Shown here: positions 53,583 to 63,833 of the stretch, in pieces
Position numbering within the stretch: the stretch's first letter is position 1
Layout of the letters: the number at the start of each line of letters is the position of its first letter
Assembly: GCA_963727545.1 (NCBI GenBank)
Contig: CAVSGS010000014.1
Span: 1-64,000 of the forward strand
Origin: Flexifilum sp963727545
Lineage (GTDB): Bacteria > Chloroflexota > Anaerolineae > Aggregatilineales > Phototrophicaceae
Length of the DNA stretch: 64,000 nucleotides
Direction: 5' to 3'
Translations under genes and position numbers: made by a program
Notes under the pieces: model-generated
Told to the model about the DNA's origin: nothing
What the model saw: only the letters and a program-made list of their open reading frames with translations
The model's database searches: none

Positions 53583-54824
53583 CTAATAACCGGATGCATC
53601 GTAAGTTACGTCACCGAAGTTGATATTGTCCGGTGCGAGTGCAGTGCGGGCATCCATGTCCTGCGTCAGTTCAGCCAGCAAAAAGGCTGTAACGAAGTGC
53701 TGGGCAAGGTCGTGAGCGTGCCCCATATCCCACACCGGGTCGGAGCAGTAGGCATCGAAGCCGATTTCAGTAAAGAAGGGCAGTGCTTCGCAGGTCGCCC
53801 CAAAGATCATGTGTTCCGCGCCTTCAAATGCCACCCGTGCCTTTGTCTCACTAGAGACGTATTCGTAAGTGAGCTTTGTGCCCCATTCAAACGGTGTACC
53901 CGTATCGGCTGTGCCACCCAGCGCCATCACGGGCACCGTGATTTCAGCCAACCCGGCTTCGTTGAAGAAGTAAGCATCGCCCGCCATTGAGACGATTACA
54001 TCCACACGGTCATCACCCCAGGAGGGCCACAGACCATCTGGCACCACATCGAAGCCTGCCAGTTCAGCCATATCAGTGACATACGGCAGCACCATGCTGC
54101 ACAACCACGCATTCGGATCGCCTGACTGCTCCGCTTCTGCACACAACGCCTCCATGCCGTCAATATCGATGCGTGCGCCAGCCATTGCCAGCGATGTGTA
54201 ACCTCCGTAGGAATGACCGATAAGGGCGATCTGTTCGGTATCCACCAACTCTGCGAACACGCCATCCGCCGCCGATTGTGTCTCGATGTAGTCCAGCACA
54301 ATGCCAATTTCCTGCGGGCGGGTGATTGATGCACGCCAGAAGTCGCTTAAAGTCTCATCGACCCGTTCATAATGCTGCGGCGCGACGACCACAAATCCAT
54401 GCGAGGCTAGATGCTCCGCCAACCAGGCATAACTCGTGCGCCCCAGTGAGAAACCATGCGACAGGATCACCAGCGGATATGGTCCTCCGTCGAGATCATA
54501 CGGCGCTTCGCCGATGGCTTGCCCGGTAACGATTGGTTCCATACCCATTGACGAGTCGGGATTTGTCATGTACGGATAGGCGATAATGGCTTCTTCGATA
54601 TCGTCTTCGTTCAGTGCCGGATACCAGACAGTGATGTCCAGTGGTGCATCACCCTCGATGACGAAATCACGTGTGCCAACCGTGTGCGTGCCGCGAATTC
54701 CATATGCGGGCGTATCAATCTGCGTGTTGCTGTCTTGAGCGTCCGCTCTATTCTGCGCTGCTGCAAACAACAGCAGCAAGACGACCATAATAGATGCGTA
54801 AAGTGCTTTTTTCTCGCGCGACAT
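53583..54824 (-). CDS. Secreted alpha/beta hydrolase (dienelactone hydrolase / PAF-acetylhydrolase-like)
   Basis: 413 residues; AAGGGATC precedes the ATG. Signal peptide MSREKKALYASIMVVLLLLFAAA. Motifs: VWYPALNEDD, PLVILSHGFSLG (oxyanion region), the nucleophile elbow IGHSYGGYTSLAMAG (Ser near 199), an acid in VMALGGTADTG, and a His in EGAEHMIFG. It is intact and matches the catalytic half of the frameshifted PsbP-esterase at 43174 in type. First gene of an operon with the GHLD and DUF4386 genes, preceded by the second type of LAL promoter element. Confidence 0.86.
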   Translation of the reverse strand: MSREKKALYASIMVVLLLLFAAAQNRADAQDSNTQIDTPAYGIRGTHTVGTRDFVIEGDAPLDITVWYPALNEDDIEEAIIAYPYMTNPDSSMGMEPIVTGQAIGEAPYDLDGGPYPLVILSHGFSLGRTSYAWLAEHLASHGFVVVAPQHYERVDETLSDFWRASITRPQEIGIVLDYIETQSAADGVFAELVDTEQIALIGHSYGGYTSLAMAGARIDIDGMEALCAEAEQSGDPNAWLCSMVLPYVTDMAELAGFDVVPDGLWPSWGDDRVDVIVSMAGDAYFFNEAGLAEITVPVMALGGTADTGTPFEWGTKLTYEYVSSETKARVAFEGAEHMIFGATCEALPFFTEIGFDAYCSDPVWDMGHAHDLAQHFVTAFLLAELTQDMDARTALAPDNINFGDVTYDASGY

Positions 54825-54859
54825 TTGCTGATCCCTTCGTTCAGAAATACGATGAAGTC

Positions 54860-54921
54860 AGCATAACAACCAGACGGTATTGTTGTGACGATACTAAAGT
54901 ATGGTTCGAGGGTACTGTTGT
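54860..54921 (-). promoter_or_regulatory. Promoter element with the same geometry but different boxes (LAL2 type)
   Basis: On the minus strand: ACAACAGTACC and ACAACAATACC, 35 bp apart, flank the dyad ATACTTTAGTAT. TATGCT lies 54 bp after the aligned first-box base (54919). Dyad centre and -10 distance equal those of the eight elements at 35-49 kb. Confidence 0.65.
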
Positions 54922-54940
54922 GGGACTTAGAGGGGACTGG

Positions 54941-57553
54941 TTAGATCAAGCCCAGTTCGCGGGCACGGGCGGCGGCTTCTGTACGCCGCTTGACCTGAAG
55001 TTTATCAAAGATCGTTTGGTTGTGTCCTTTGACGGTACTCAGAGAAATAAACAGGCGTTCGCTTATCTCCCGATTGGAAAGACCCTCGGTCACTAACGCC
55101 AGAATTTCCAGTTCGCGCTCGCTCAGTGGCTCAATCAATGGCTGAGAGGATACTGGTTTTGCTTGTCTTGGCTCAGTGTGAAATGCCGTGAGCAACCTAC
55201 GGGTATAGTCCGGCATGATGCCGCAAGCCACTGCTTCTGATAGCAGCTCTTGCATCGGCTGGCTTTCATCAATGAAGATGCGAATAAATCCACTAGGAGC
55301 GGCTAACGCCAACGCCTCACCAAGCACTGCAACAGCTTCATCTGTGTCACCCTTCTGATGATACGCGAGTGCTTGCAATACCCGCGTCTTGAGCTGTTCG
55401 TCATGCCAGTCTTTTGCGTCCATCTGCTGGCGATAGGATTTCAGCACCGCCAGGGCTTTTGTGGGATGTCCCTGCGCTAGATAAACTCGTGCCTGACAGA
55501 GCGGCAGGTCGTGTGCGTGTGCCAGATGCGCCGCCGGTTGTAGATCACCCTGTCTCAGACATATCAATACTCGCGCTGCCGCAGCAACCGGTATCTGCCT
55601 GACGAAATTGCGCTGACGTATGACCTGCTCCACTGCATCGAGCATCGCCGATGCGCCAGCCGTATCACCTTGTGCCAGCTTCAACCGCGCCAGAAATATC
55701 TCTCCCCCAGCTGCGCTGTCGATGCTTTCGATCTGCTGTGCCAGGCGAACGCCCCGCTCCCCATACGCCTGTGCAGCATCCAGATCGTTCCATTCATAGT
55801 AAATCCGCGCCAATCCCAGATAAGCCGAGCAACCAATAGGCTGGTTCGGATCAACGACCAGCTTCAGTACACGCTGGTAGGACTCCGCTGCCTGATGAAG
55901 CTGGTTGTTCGCTTCCTGAACAATGCCTAGTCCCGTTGTCGCGAGGACATTGACAAAGTAGTTGCCGGATGTCTCGCTCATGGCGATGGCTTGCTGATAG
56001 GCATCTCTGGCGGCAGCACGCTCACCCTGGTACTGATAGGCGATAGCTAATGAGCGCATGACCACGGTGCGAATATACAGGTTATCTGGACGCAGCAGGT
56101 CTAAAGCCCGCTTTGCGTGCGCGATGATCGTTTCTGATTCATAATGGATAGCCGCATCCATGGCACGGATCGCAGCGATGTGACCCAGCAGGTCGCGGAT
56201 ATAGTCATCCAGTTCAAAAGTCTCTAATGCTGCCGCTGCCGCTTCGAGTTTGTTTTCTATCTGAGTATTCCGGTGCTCTGCCATGAGCGCCCAGGCATAG
56301 GTCACCCATAGCGACGGTCTGGCATTCAATAGCTCAGTTGATAGCGATCCGAGCCAGCTTAGTACAGGGCGGGCAAACCCGCGAAAGTATAGCGGTACAC
56401 CAGTACCATAAATGAGTCGTTCGGCGCGGGCAACATCACCCCCTCCCGCTGCGTGCTGGAATGCCTCGACCTCGAAGCCATTCAGCTCGTACCATTCACT
56501 GGCGCGGATGTGCAGTGTGCTGATGTCGTCACTAGCAAACTGTCTCAGTCGTTTACGCAGCAGATCACCAAACAGGTGATGATAGCGATACCAGCGCCGT
56601 TCATTGTCCAGCGGGATCAGGAACACATTTGCTTGCCGGATACTTTGGAGCGTATCCGCCGCGGTATGTGTTTCGCCCTGCAAAATGGCATCGCATAGCG
56701 GTGCGCACATTCGGTCAAGGATAGAAGTTTTTATGAGGAAATTGTGGAGATGCGGTGGTTGATGCACAAGCACTTCTTCCACGAGATAATCGAGTACAAA
56801 GTGATGGCTGCCCGTGAACGACTGGATGAAACCTGATTTATCACCAACTCCCCGCATGGAGATAGCCGCAAGCTGAAGTCCGGCGATCCAGCCTTCCGTG
56901 CGCTTTTCCAGCGCGGCGATATCCTCTACGGAAAGGCTTAAGTCCATCGCATGATTTAGGAATTCGGCGGCTTCATCGGCTGTGAAGCGCAGGTCAGCAG
57001 CACGCAGTTCGGTCAACTCACGGCGTGCCCGCAGACGCGCCAGTGGCAGGCGCGGGTCTTCGCGGGTGGTGAGGACAAGGTGTATCTGCGGTGGCTGGTT
57101 GTCGATCAGAAACGTTAGTGCCGAGTCAATCTCCTGACTGTCGATGACGTGGTAATCATCTAGCACCAGCACGAAGTCATGCGTGATTGTCGCAATCTCG
57201 TTGAGCAACGGTGTCAGCAGCGCGTCAATTAGCGGCGGCTGTGGTGATTCGAGCAGGTTCAGGATGCCTGTGCCGACCTGCGGGGCAATGGTCTGTAGCG
57301 CGGCGACGACATAGGTCAGGAAACGAGTTGGGTCGCCGTCACCTTCATCCAGTGAGAGCCACGCCACCGGACGTTCATCGCTGGCAATCCATTCTGTGAC
57401 CAGCGTCGTTTTGCCAAATCCCGCGGGTGCAGAGATAAGTGTCAGTTTGCCATGCGTGCCCGCGTTCAGCCGATCCAGCAGGCGGGGACGTAATACCGAG
57501 CCGGGACGCGGCACCGGGATATACAGTTTCGTGGTGAGAATTTGTGTTGACAT
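54941..57553 (-). CDS. MalT-type (LAL) LuxR-family ATP-dependent regulator
   Basis: 870 residues, intact. Walker A SAPAGFGKTTLVTEW (near 40), Walker B-like VLVLDDYHVID, TSREDPRLPLARLR-type STAND motif (here TTREDPRLPLARLRARREL), winged helix, a long TPR-like helical sensor (about 400-790), and the C-terminal LuxR domain LSERELEILALVTEGLSNREIS with STVKGHNQTIFDKL. TATACT lies only six bases before the ATG and no ribosome site is visible, so the mRNA may be leaderless. It lies directly upstream of the hydrolase-GHLD-DUF4386 operon on the same strand and is its likely activator. Confidence 0.93.
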   Translation of the reverse strand: MSTQILTTKLYIPVPRPGSVLRPRLLDRLNAGTHGKLTLISAPAGFGKTTLVTEWIASDERPVAWLSLDEGDGDPTRFLTYVVAALQTIAPQVGTGILNLLESPQPPLIDALLTPLLNEIATITHDFVLVLDDYHVIDSQEIDSALTFLIDNQPPQIHLVLTTREDPRLPLARLRARRELTELRAADLRFTADEAAEFLNHAMDLSLSVEDIAALEKRTEGWIAGLQLAAISMRGVGDKSGFIQSFTGSHHFVLDYLVEEVLVHQPPHLHNFLIKTSILDRMCAPLCDAILQGETHTAADTLQSIRQANVFLIPLDNERRWYRYHHLFGDLLRKRLRQFASDDISTLHIRASEWYELNGFEVEAFQHAAGGGDVARAERLIYGTGVPLYFRGFARPVLSWLGSLSTELLNARPSLWVTYAWALMAEHRNTQIENKLEAAAAALETFELDDYIRDLLGHIAAIRAMDAAIHYESETIIAHAKRALDLLRPDNLYIRTVVMRSLAIAYQYQGERAAARDAYQQAIAMSETSGNYFVNVLATTGLGIVQEANNQLHQAAESYQRVLKLVVDPNQPIGCSAYLGLARIYYEWNDLDAAQAYGERGVRLAQQIESIDSAAGGEIFLARLKLAQGDTAGASAMLDAVEQVIRQRNFVRQIPVAAAARVLICLRQGDLQPAAHLAHAHDLPLCQARVYLAQGHPTKALAVLKSYRQQMDAKDWHDEQLKTRVLQALAYHQKGDTDEAVAVLGEALALAAPSGFIRIFIDESQPMQELLSEAVACGIMPDYTRRLLTAFHTEPRQAKPVSSQPLIEPLSERELEILALVTEGLSNREISERLFISLSTVKGHNQTIFDKLQVKRRTEAAARARELGLI

Positions 57554-57593
57554 AAAAGAAGTATAGCTTGGAAAATTACAGCTTACGAAATTG

Positions 57594-57617
57594 AAAAGAC
57601 GTGCCGAAACACGTCTT
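57594..57617 (-). terminator. Terminator hairpin
   Basis: AAGACGTG and CACGTCTT with a 6-nt loop; on the minus strand TTTTC follows. It ends the transcript of the ParA remnant before the LAL regulator. Confidence 0.65.
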
Positions 57618-57654
57618 GATTGAACAGTATCCGGGTGTTATTGATGATAGCTTT

Positions 57655-57914
57655 TCAGCCCTCGGCGCGTAGCAACAGGAGTGCAGGATTCAGCACATCC
57701 GTCAGCAGCGAAAACGACGGGCGAGTGTCGATCGCGATGGCGGCGTAGTGGTCGGCAATCCGGCTGAGCGGATCGGCGAGTCGATAAGGCGCACCCGCGA
57801 ATTGCTCGCACCGAAGTGACGCAGCACATTCACCAGACCGAGCGCGATGTTCGTCGCGGACGTGGATTTACCCACTCCGCCCTTGTGATTGGTGAGAATA
57901 ATCGAGCGAGTCAT
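57655..57914 (-). pseudogene. ParA/Soj-like partition ATPase remnant
   Basis: Starts as a normal ParA: MTRSIILTNHKGGVGKSTSA with the deviant Walker A KGGVGKST, then NIALGLVNVLRHFGASNSRV and LID. The sequence then jumps and changes frame to DPLSRIADHYAAIAIDTRPS, the ParA Walker B region, and stops after RAEG. A normal ParA is about 250 residues; here about 85 codons remain. The internal deletion and lost C-terminus make it non-functional. It is probably the trace of an integrated plasmid or genomic island. Confidence 0.7.
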
Positions 57915-58275
57915 TGCAGTTTCCCTCCGCAGATTGAAGTGATCCGAACAAGAACCGCCGCGAGCTGAAGTCGTGCTAGACTGAGGGGCGAAAGTGCCGC
58001 ACCCTCCGCAGCGGTGCTTTCCGATGAGCCGGGAGCATCGTTCACAATTCCCGGCTCATCATTGAAGCCTTAATCACAGTCGGTTCGAGAAGCGCATCAC
58101 CTGTTTGCGCTGGGGAAACATCAATTGCTGAAGGAAAACAGCGGTTTCTTCGGGTGGAAAATGTTCGGAATAATTCTTGCCGGGGTCACTAACAGAAATT
58201 GTTCCGAACATTGACCAGCCTACGAGCTGGTTTTTGTTTTCTCATCGCTTTCGACGACCGATACGTCATCACAGC
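57915..58275. other. Gene-free region with strong dyads
   Basis: 361 bp. A perfect 12-bp hairpin, GATGAGCCGGGA/TCCCGGCTCATC, lies at 58023-58060. A wider dyad has 16-bp arms, AATGTTCGGAATAATT (58160-58175) and AATTGTTCCGAACATT (58197-58212), with one mismatch. No ORF supports a protein. The dyads next to a parA remnant could be old partition or replication-control sites. Confidence 0.5.
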
Positions 58276-58443
58276 TTAGCGCACCGCGCCCTGTGACAAA
58301 CCGTTGTAGGTGAAAACCAGCAGCAAAGCTAGGGGAGTGACTAAAAACAGGATCGAGATCAGCGTCTTCTGCCGCTGGTAACGGTGGGCGAACGACAGGA
58401 ACGGAATGCGGCTCGCCACGCTTCCCTTTCTTAGGGTCGCCAT
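58276..58443 (-). pseudogene. Truncated sugar-type ABC permease (N-terminal stub)
   Basis: 55 residues. TAAGGAGAGACA precedes the ATG, so the translation start is intact. RYQRQKTLISILFLVTPLAL, then LLVFTYN, matches the first helix of MalF/UgpA-type sugar ABC permeases. It then loses the rest (NGLSQGAVR-stop) where about 240 more residues are expected. A deletion remnant. Confidence 0.6.
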
Positions 58444-58800
58444 TGTCTCTCCTTATTGGGAGGCAGGGGGAGACAACCCTCCCCGCCCGGCGGATAGAGG
58501 GCGCTGGCGATGCTGCTCCTGTGCGCGAGCAGCATCGCTATAGCAATCGACGTTCAGCAGACTGCACATCCCCCAGCGCCGCCGGAATGATCGCGGTAAA
58601 ACACCTGCCCATCCTCACGATCACTCCGGTTGAGTTTGATCCTTCAACTTTTTGTTGCCATGTGATCTGTGCCTTATCTCTGTCAACGATCTACAATGGA
58701 CGCGGACTCAATTTGGGTACTTATGGCATCCCCCGATAGTCGTGTCTTGCTTAAGATGACAAACGCGGCTCACTCCGTAATTCAGGTGAGGTAGTCAATC
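58444..58800. other. Gene-free region upstream of the nucleoside importer operon
   Basis: 357 bp. A perfect 12-bp stem, GCGATGCTGCTC/GAGCAGCATCGC, with an 8-nt loop at 58507-58538 is the only strong structure. No riboswitch class could be recognised. The importer promoter must lie in the last 200 bp but no clear -35/-10 pair was found. Confidence 0.45.
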
Positions 58801-60336
<1,536 letters not shown>

Positions 60337-60338
60337 CT

Positions 60339-61442
60339 ATGTGGCGAGTTGAACGACGTTATATCCGCTCTGCCCGGTCGAACCTGTTGGTGACGCTCAT
60401 AGCCCTGCTCGCGGCGCTGATCGTCGGCGGCGGGCTGCTGTGGGCGGTGGGAGTCAATCCATTCTCCGCCTATCTGGAAATGTTTCGCGGCGCGTTCGGC
60501 GATTCGTTCGCGCTGAGCGAAACGCTCGTCAAGACCACGCCGCTGCTGCTGACCGGCTTGAGCGTCGCGGTAGCGCTGCGAGCGGGCTTCTGGAACATCG
60601 GCGCAGAGGGTCAGTTGGTGATGGGCGGCTTTGCCGCGACCGGTACGGCGTTGTTTATTGCGCCGAACCTGCCCGATCCATTGGTGATCCCGGCGATCAT
60701 CGCTGCCGGGTTTATCGGCGGCGCGCTGTATGGGATGTTCAGCGCCGTTCTACGCCTCCGCTTCGGCGTCAGCGAGATCGTCTCGACGCTGATGCTGAAC
60801 TACATCGCCATTCTGTGGGTGCAGTATCTCTATTTCGACGCTTGGCGCAGTTCCAAGGGGTTCGGGTTTCCCGGCACCGCCGAGTTTCCGGCGAATACGT
60901 GGCTGCCCCGCCTGTTCGGGCGCGTCCACGTCGGCTTGATACTGGGGCTGATCGCCGTTGCCCTGCTGTGGCTGCTCCTGCGGCACCTGCGTTTTGGCTA
61001 CGAGATTCGGCTGATGGGTACCAGCGCGCCCACCGCCCGCTATGCCGGGATCAACATCGCTCGCAATCTGGTGATCGTCGCCGGAATCTCCGGCGGACTC
61101 GCCGGTCTCGCCGGGATGGGCGAAGTCGCCGGAATGAGCCACCATCTGCAAAACGGTTTGGCGGCGGGCTACGGCTATACTGGCATCATCATCGCCTTTC
61201 TGGGCTACCTGAATCCGCTGGGCGTGCTGCTAGCGGCGGTGTTCATCGCCGGGTTGTCGGTCGGGGCGGATCAACTGCAATTCGTGTTCGCGCTGCCGAC
61301 CTCCTTCGCCGCGATTCTGCAAGGCGTGATTCTGCTGTGCATCGTGGCGGGGAACACGCTCGCCGGTTACCGCCTGAAACGGATCCCACGGTCAAGCCCT
61401 GAACTCGCGGTCGCCGACCAGCATGCACCGGAGGTGCAGTAA
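60339..61442 (+). CDS. Nucleoside-type ABC importer, permease 1
   Basis: 367 residues, about ten helices, of the BPD_transp_2 (YufP/NupB) family: YLEMFRGAFGDSFALSETLV, then LRAGFWNIGAEGQLVMGGFAA (the conserved 'NIGAEGQ' signature), then FGVSEIVSTLMLNYIA. It starts 2 bp after the ATPase stop and is followed at once by the second permease, so all act as one transporter. Confidence 0.92.
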   Translation: MWRVERRYIRSARSNLLVTLIALLAALIVGGGLLWAVGVNPFSAYLEMFRGAFGDSFALSETLVKTTPLLLTGLSVAVALRAGFWNIGAEGQLVMGGFAATGTALFIAPNLPDPLVIPAIIAAGFIGGALYGMFSAVLRLRFGVSEIVSTLMLNYIAILWVQYLYFDAWRSSKGFGFPGTAEFPANTWLPRLFGRVHVGLILGLIAVALLWLLLRHLRFGYEIRLMGTSAPTARYAGINIARNLVIVAGISGGLAGLAGMGEVAGMSHHLQNGLAAGYGYTGIIIAFLGYLNPLGVLLAAVFIAGLSVGADQLQFVFALPTSFAAILQGVILLCIVAGNTLAGYRLKRIPRSSPELAVADQHAPEVQ

Positions 61443-61443
61443 C

Positions 61444-62382
61444 ATGGATGCCAACCTGATCGTTTCCATCTTAAGCATCGCCGTGCGCTCCGGGACGTCG
61501 GTCTTGCTGGCGGTACTCGGCATCATCATGAGCGAGCGCACCGGCGTCTTGAACCTCGGCGTCGAGGGCATGATGCTGATCGCAGCCTTAGCCAGCTTTG
61601 CCGGGGCGTACTATTCGGGCAATGTGCTGATCGGCGTGCTGAGCGGCGCGCTGGCGGGCGGCGTGATCGCGCTGCTCCATGCTTTCTGGTGCGTGACGCT
61701 GCGGACCAACCAAGTCGCGACCGGGCTAGCTATCGTGATTTTCGGCGCGGGCTTGTCCGATTTTCTGGGGCAGCGGCTCGGTCCCGACGGCGGCGCGTTA
61801 GTCGGGCTGGTCGGTCCCAAGTTCGAGCGGCTGGCGCTTCCCGGACTCGCGGATATTCCGCTGGTCGGTCCAGCGCTGTTCAATCAAGATGCGCTGACTT
61901 ATCTGGCGATATTGCTGATCCCCCTGCTCTGGTTCTACCTGTATCGCACCAAGCCGGGGATCAACCTGCGCGCGGTTGGCGATAACCCGCGCGCCGCCGA
62001 CGCACTCGGTCTCGACGTGACGCGGATGCGCTACGTCTACACCGTTATCGGCGGAATGCTGATCGGGCTGGGTGGCGCGCACCTGTCGCTGGCATATACC
62101 CCCGGTTGGAGCGCCGACATCACCAGCGGGCGCGGCTGGATCGCGGTTGCGTTGGTGATCTTCGCCGTCTGGAATCCGATTCGCGCGGGCATCGGCGCGC
62201 TCCTGTTCGGCGGCGTCACCGCGATCCAGTTTCGGATGCAAGCCGCCGGAACGCCGATCCCGGCGTTCTTCTTGAACATGCTGCCCTACGCCGCGACGAT
62301 CGTGGTACTGGCACTGATGAATCGCCGCGAAAGTCGCAGTGCTGCACCTACAACGTTGGGAGTCCCATATTACAGGGAGTAG
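61444..62382 (+). CDS. Nucleoside-type ABC importer, permease 2
   Basis: 312 residues from the ATG at 61444 (GGAGGTG upstream), about eight to ten helices. The YufQ/NupC-type signature GVLNLGVEGMMLIAALASF is present, as is TNQVATGLAIVIFGAGLS and the late RIG-type segment ADITSGRGWIAVALVIF. Forms the membrane pore with permease 1. Confidence 0.92.
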   Translation: MDANLIVSILSIAVRSGTSVLLAVLGIIMSERTGVLNLGVEGMMLIAALASFAGAYYSGNVLIGVLSGALAGGVIALLHAFWCVTLRTNQVATGLAIVIFGAGLSDFLGQRLGPDGGALVGLVGPKFERLALPGLADIPLVGPALFNQDALTYLAILLIPLLWFYLYRTKPGINLRAVGDNPRAADALGLDVTRMRYVYTVIGGMLIGLGGAHLSLAYTPGWSADITSGRGWIAVALVIFAVWNPIRAGIGALLFGGVTAIQFRMQAAGTPIPAFFLNMLPYAATIVVLALMNRRESRSAAPTTLGVPYYRE

Positions 62383-62500
62383 ATACTTCGTTAGAGTTGA
62401 CAATAAGCTGGACGTGGTTTTGGGAACAGTAGCCAAAATATCCAGTGGTTGAGGCAGTACAATCAGATCGCGTGAATTGAGGTCTTATGGGGGTTGATCA

Positions 62501-63751
62501 ATGAATCAGATCAGTAAGTCGAACCGCTGGCGCTATTTCGCTGCGCTCCTTGTGTTTGGGCTGCTGTTCAGCCTATCGCTGACGGCAGCCGCACAGGACA
62601 ACACCTACAAAGTCGTCTTCCTGCTGGCGGATTCGCCGACCGATCAAGGTTGGAATGCCGCGCATTATCGCGGTATCGAGATGCTCAAGGACCTCGGCAC
62701 GGTCGAATCCGAGGATGGTCTGTCGTTCAACGTCGGGCTGGAAGACGGGACAACCCTCGCCGTGCAGGTGATCGAGAAAGTCGGCTACAACGATGCCGAC
62801 ATCGAGCGGGTCGCCCGGCAAGCCATCAATCAGGGCGCGAACTACATCTTCGGCACGTGGTTTGACTCGATGGGCGCGATGTCGCGCTTGGCGGAAGAAT
62901 TCCCGGACATCCTGTTTGAGCATGGCTCCGGCTACCCGCTGGTGCAGTCGAACGGCACGAACTTCAGCACCTACTTCATCCGCATGGAACAGGGCGATTA
63001 CGTCGCCGGGTACGTCGCCGGGCTGCTCGGCTACAGCAACATCGGCGTCGTCGGCACCTACCCGATCCCGGAGCCGGTGCGCGGCATCAACGGCTTCGCG
63101 CTCGGTTTGCAGCGCGGCTTGAGCGAAGTCGGCAGCGATCCGACCGAAGCGGTCGCTCAGATCGTTTGGCTGAATACGTGGCTGGATCGCGAGAAGGAAA
63201 CCCAAGCGGCGCAAGCGCTGTTGGATCAGGGCTTCGGTGTCATTCGCCAGATGGCGGACACGCCTTACGCCAGCCAGACCACCTGCGATGCCGGCGACGA
63301 CAAGATCGCCATCGGCTACGGCAGCGACGTGTCAACCGTCGCGCCGTGCGCGCTGGTGACCAATGCGTGGAACTGGGGCAACTATTACGTCGCGCAGGTC
63401 AAAGCCGCGCTGGATGGCACGTGGGAATCGCATGACTGGTGGGGTGGCTTCGCCGACGACGCGATCACGATGGACGGTTGGAACGATACGCTGGTCCCGG
63501 CAGACGTTCAGGATAAGGCGCAAGCCGTCGTCGACAGCATCAAGAGCGGCGACTTCGACCCCTTCTGCGGACCGATTTCGGGCGTGGGTGCGGCTGCCGA
63601 CGGCAGCACGGTAGACATCGAAGTGCCGGAGGGCAAATGCCTGTCCGACATGGACCTGCTGACGATGCAGTGGTACGTCAACGGGGTCAAAGGCGAACTG
63701 CCGCCCGCACCGGACGGCGGATTCTCGCTTGAACTAACGGACGCCATGTAA
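62501..63751 (+). CDS. BMP-family substrate-binding protein of the nucleoside importer
   Basis: 416 residues. N-terminal signal peptide (WRYFAALLVFGLLFSLSLTA, then AAQ) without a lipobox cysteine, unlike the lipoprotein form in Firmicutes. Med/BMP (PnrA-like) fold: VVFLLADSPTDQGWNAAHY at the start, a GTWFDSMGAMSRLAEEFPD repeat unit, and GVVGTYPIPEPVRGINGFALG. These proteins bind purine nucleosides or related ligands. It follows the permeases by 118 bp. Confidence 0.92.
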   Translation: MNQISKSNRWRYFAALLVFGLLFSLSLTAAAQDNTYKVVFLLADSPTDQGWNAAHYRGIEMLKDLGTVESEDGLSFNVGLEDGTTLAVQVIEKVGYNDADIERVARQAINQGANYIFGTWFDSMGAMSRLAEEFPDILFEHGSGYPLVQSNGTNFSTYFIRMEQGDYVAGYVAGLLGYSNIGVVGTYPIPEPVRGINGFALGLQRGLSEVGSDPTEAVAQIVWLNTWLDREKETQAAQALLDQGFGVIRQMADTPYASQTTCDAGDDKIAIGYGSDVSTVAPCALVTNAWNWGNYYVAQVKAALDGTWESHDWWGGFADDAITMDGWNDTLVPADVQDKAQAVVDSIKSGDFDPFCGPISGVGAAADGSTVDIEVPEGKCLSDMDLLTMQWYVNGVKGELPPAPDGGFSLELTDAM

Positions 63752-63780
63752 GCGTCGGCAGTGCCGCAATTTGAGATCCA

Positions 63781-63816
63781 GCTAGGGACGAGTGTTATCA
63801 TTTGCTCGTCCCTAGC
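63781..63816 (+). terminator. Strong hairpin after the BMP gene
   Basis: GCTAGGGACGAG pairs with CTCGTCCCTAGC around a 12-nt loop. No T run follows, so partial termination or mRNA 3'-end protection of the highly needed binding protein is likely. Confidence 0.6.
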
Positions 63817-63833
63817 CGTAAGTAAGGTGAACC

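Noticed and set aside
62487..62500. GGGGGTTGATCA before the BMP gene, similar to the reverse of the AATCAACCCC box
   Set aside because: It lies at ribosome-site distance from the ATG, has no dyad, no second box and no -10 at 54 bp.
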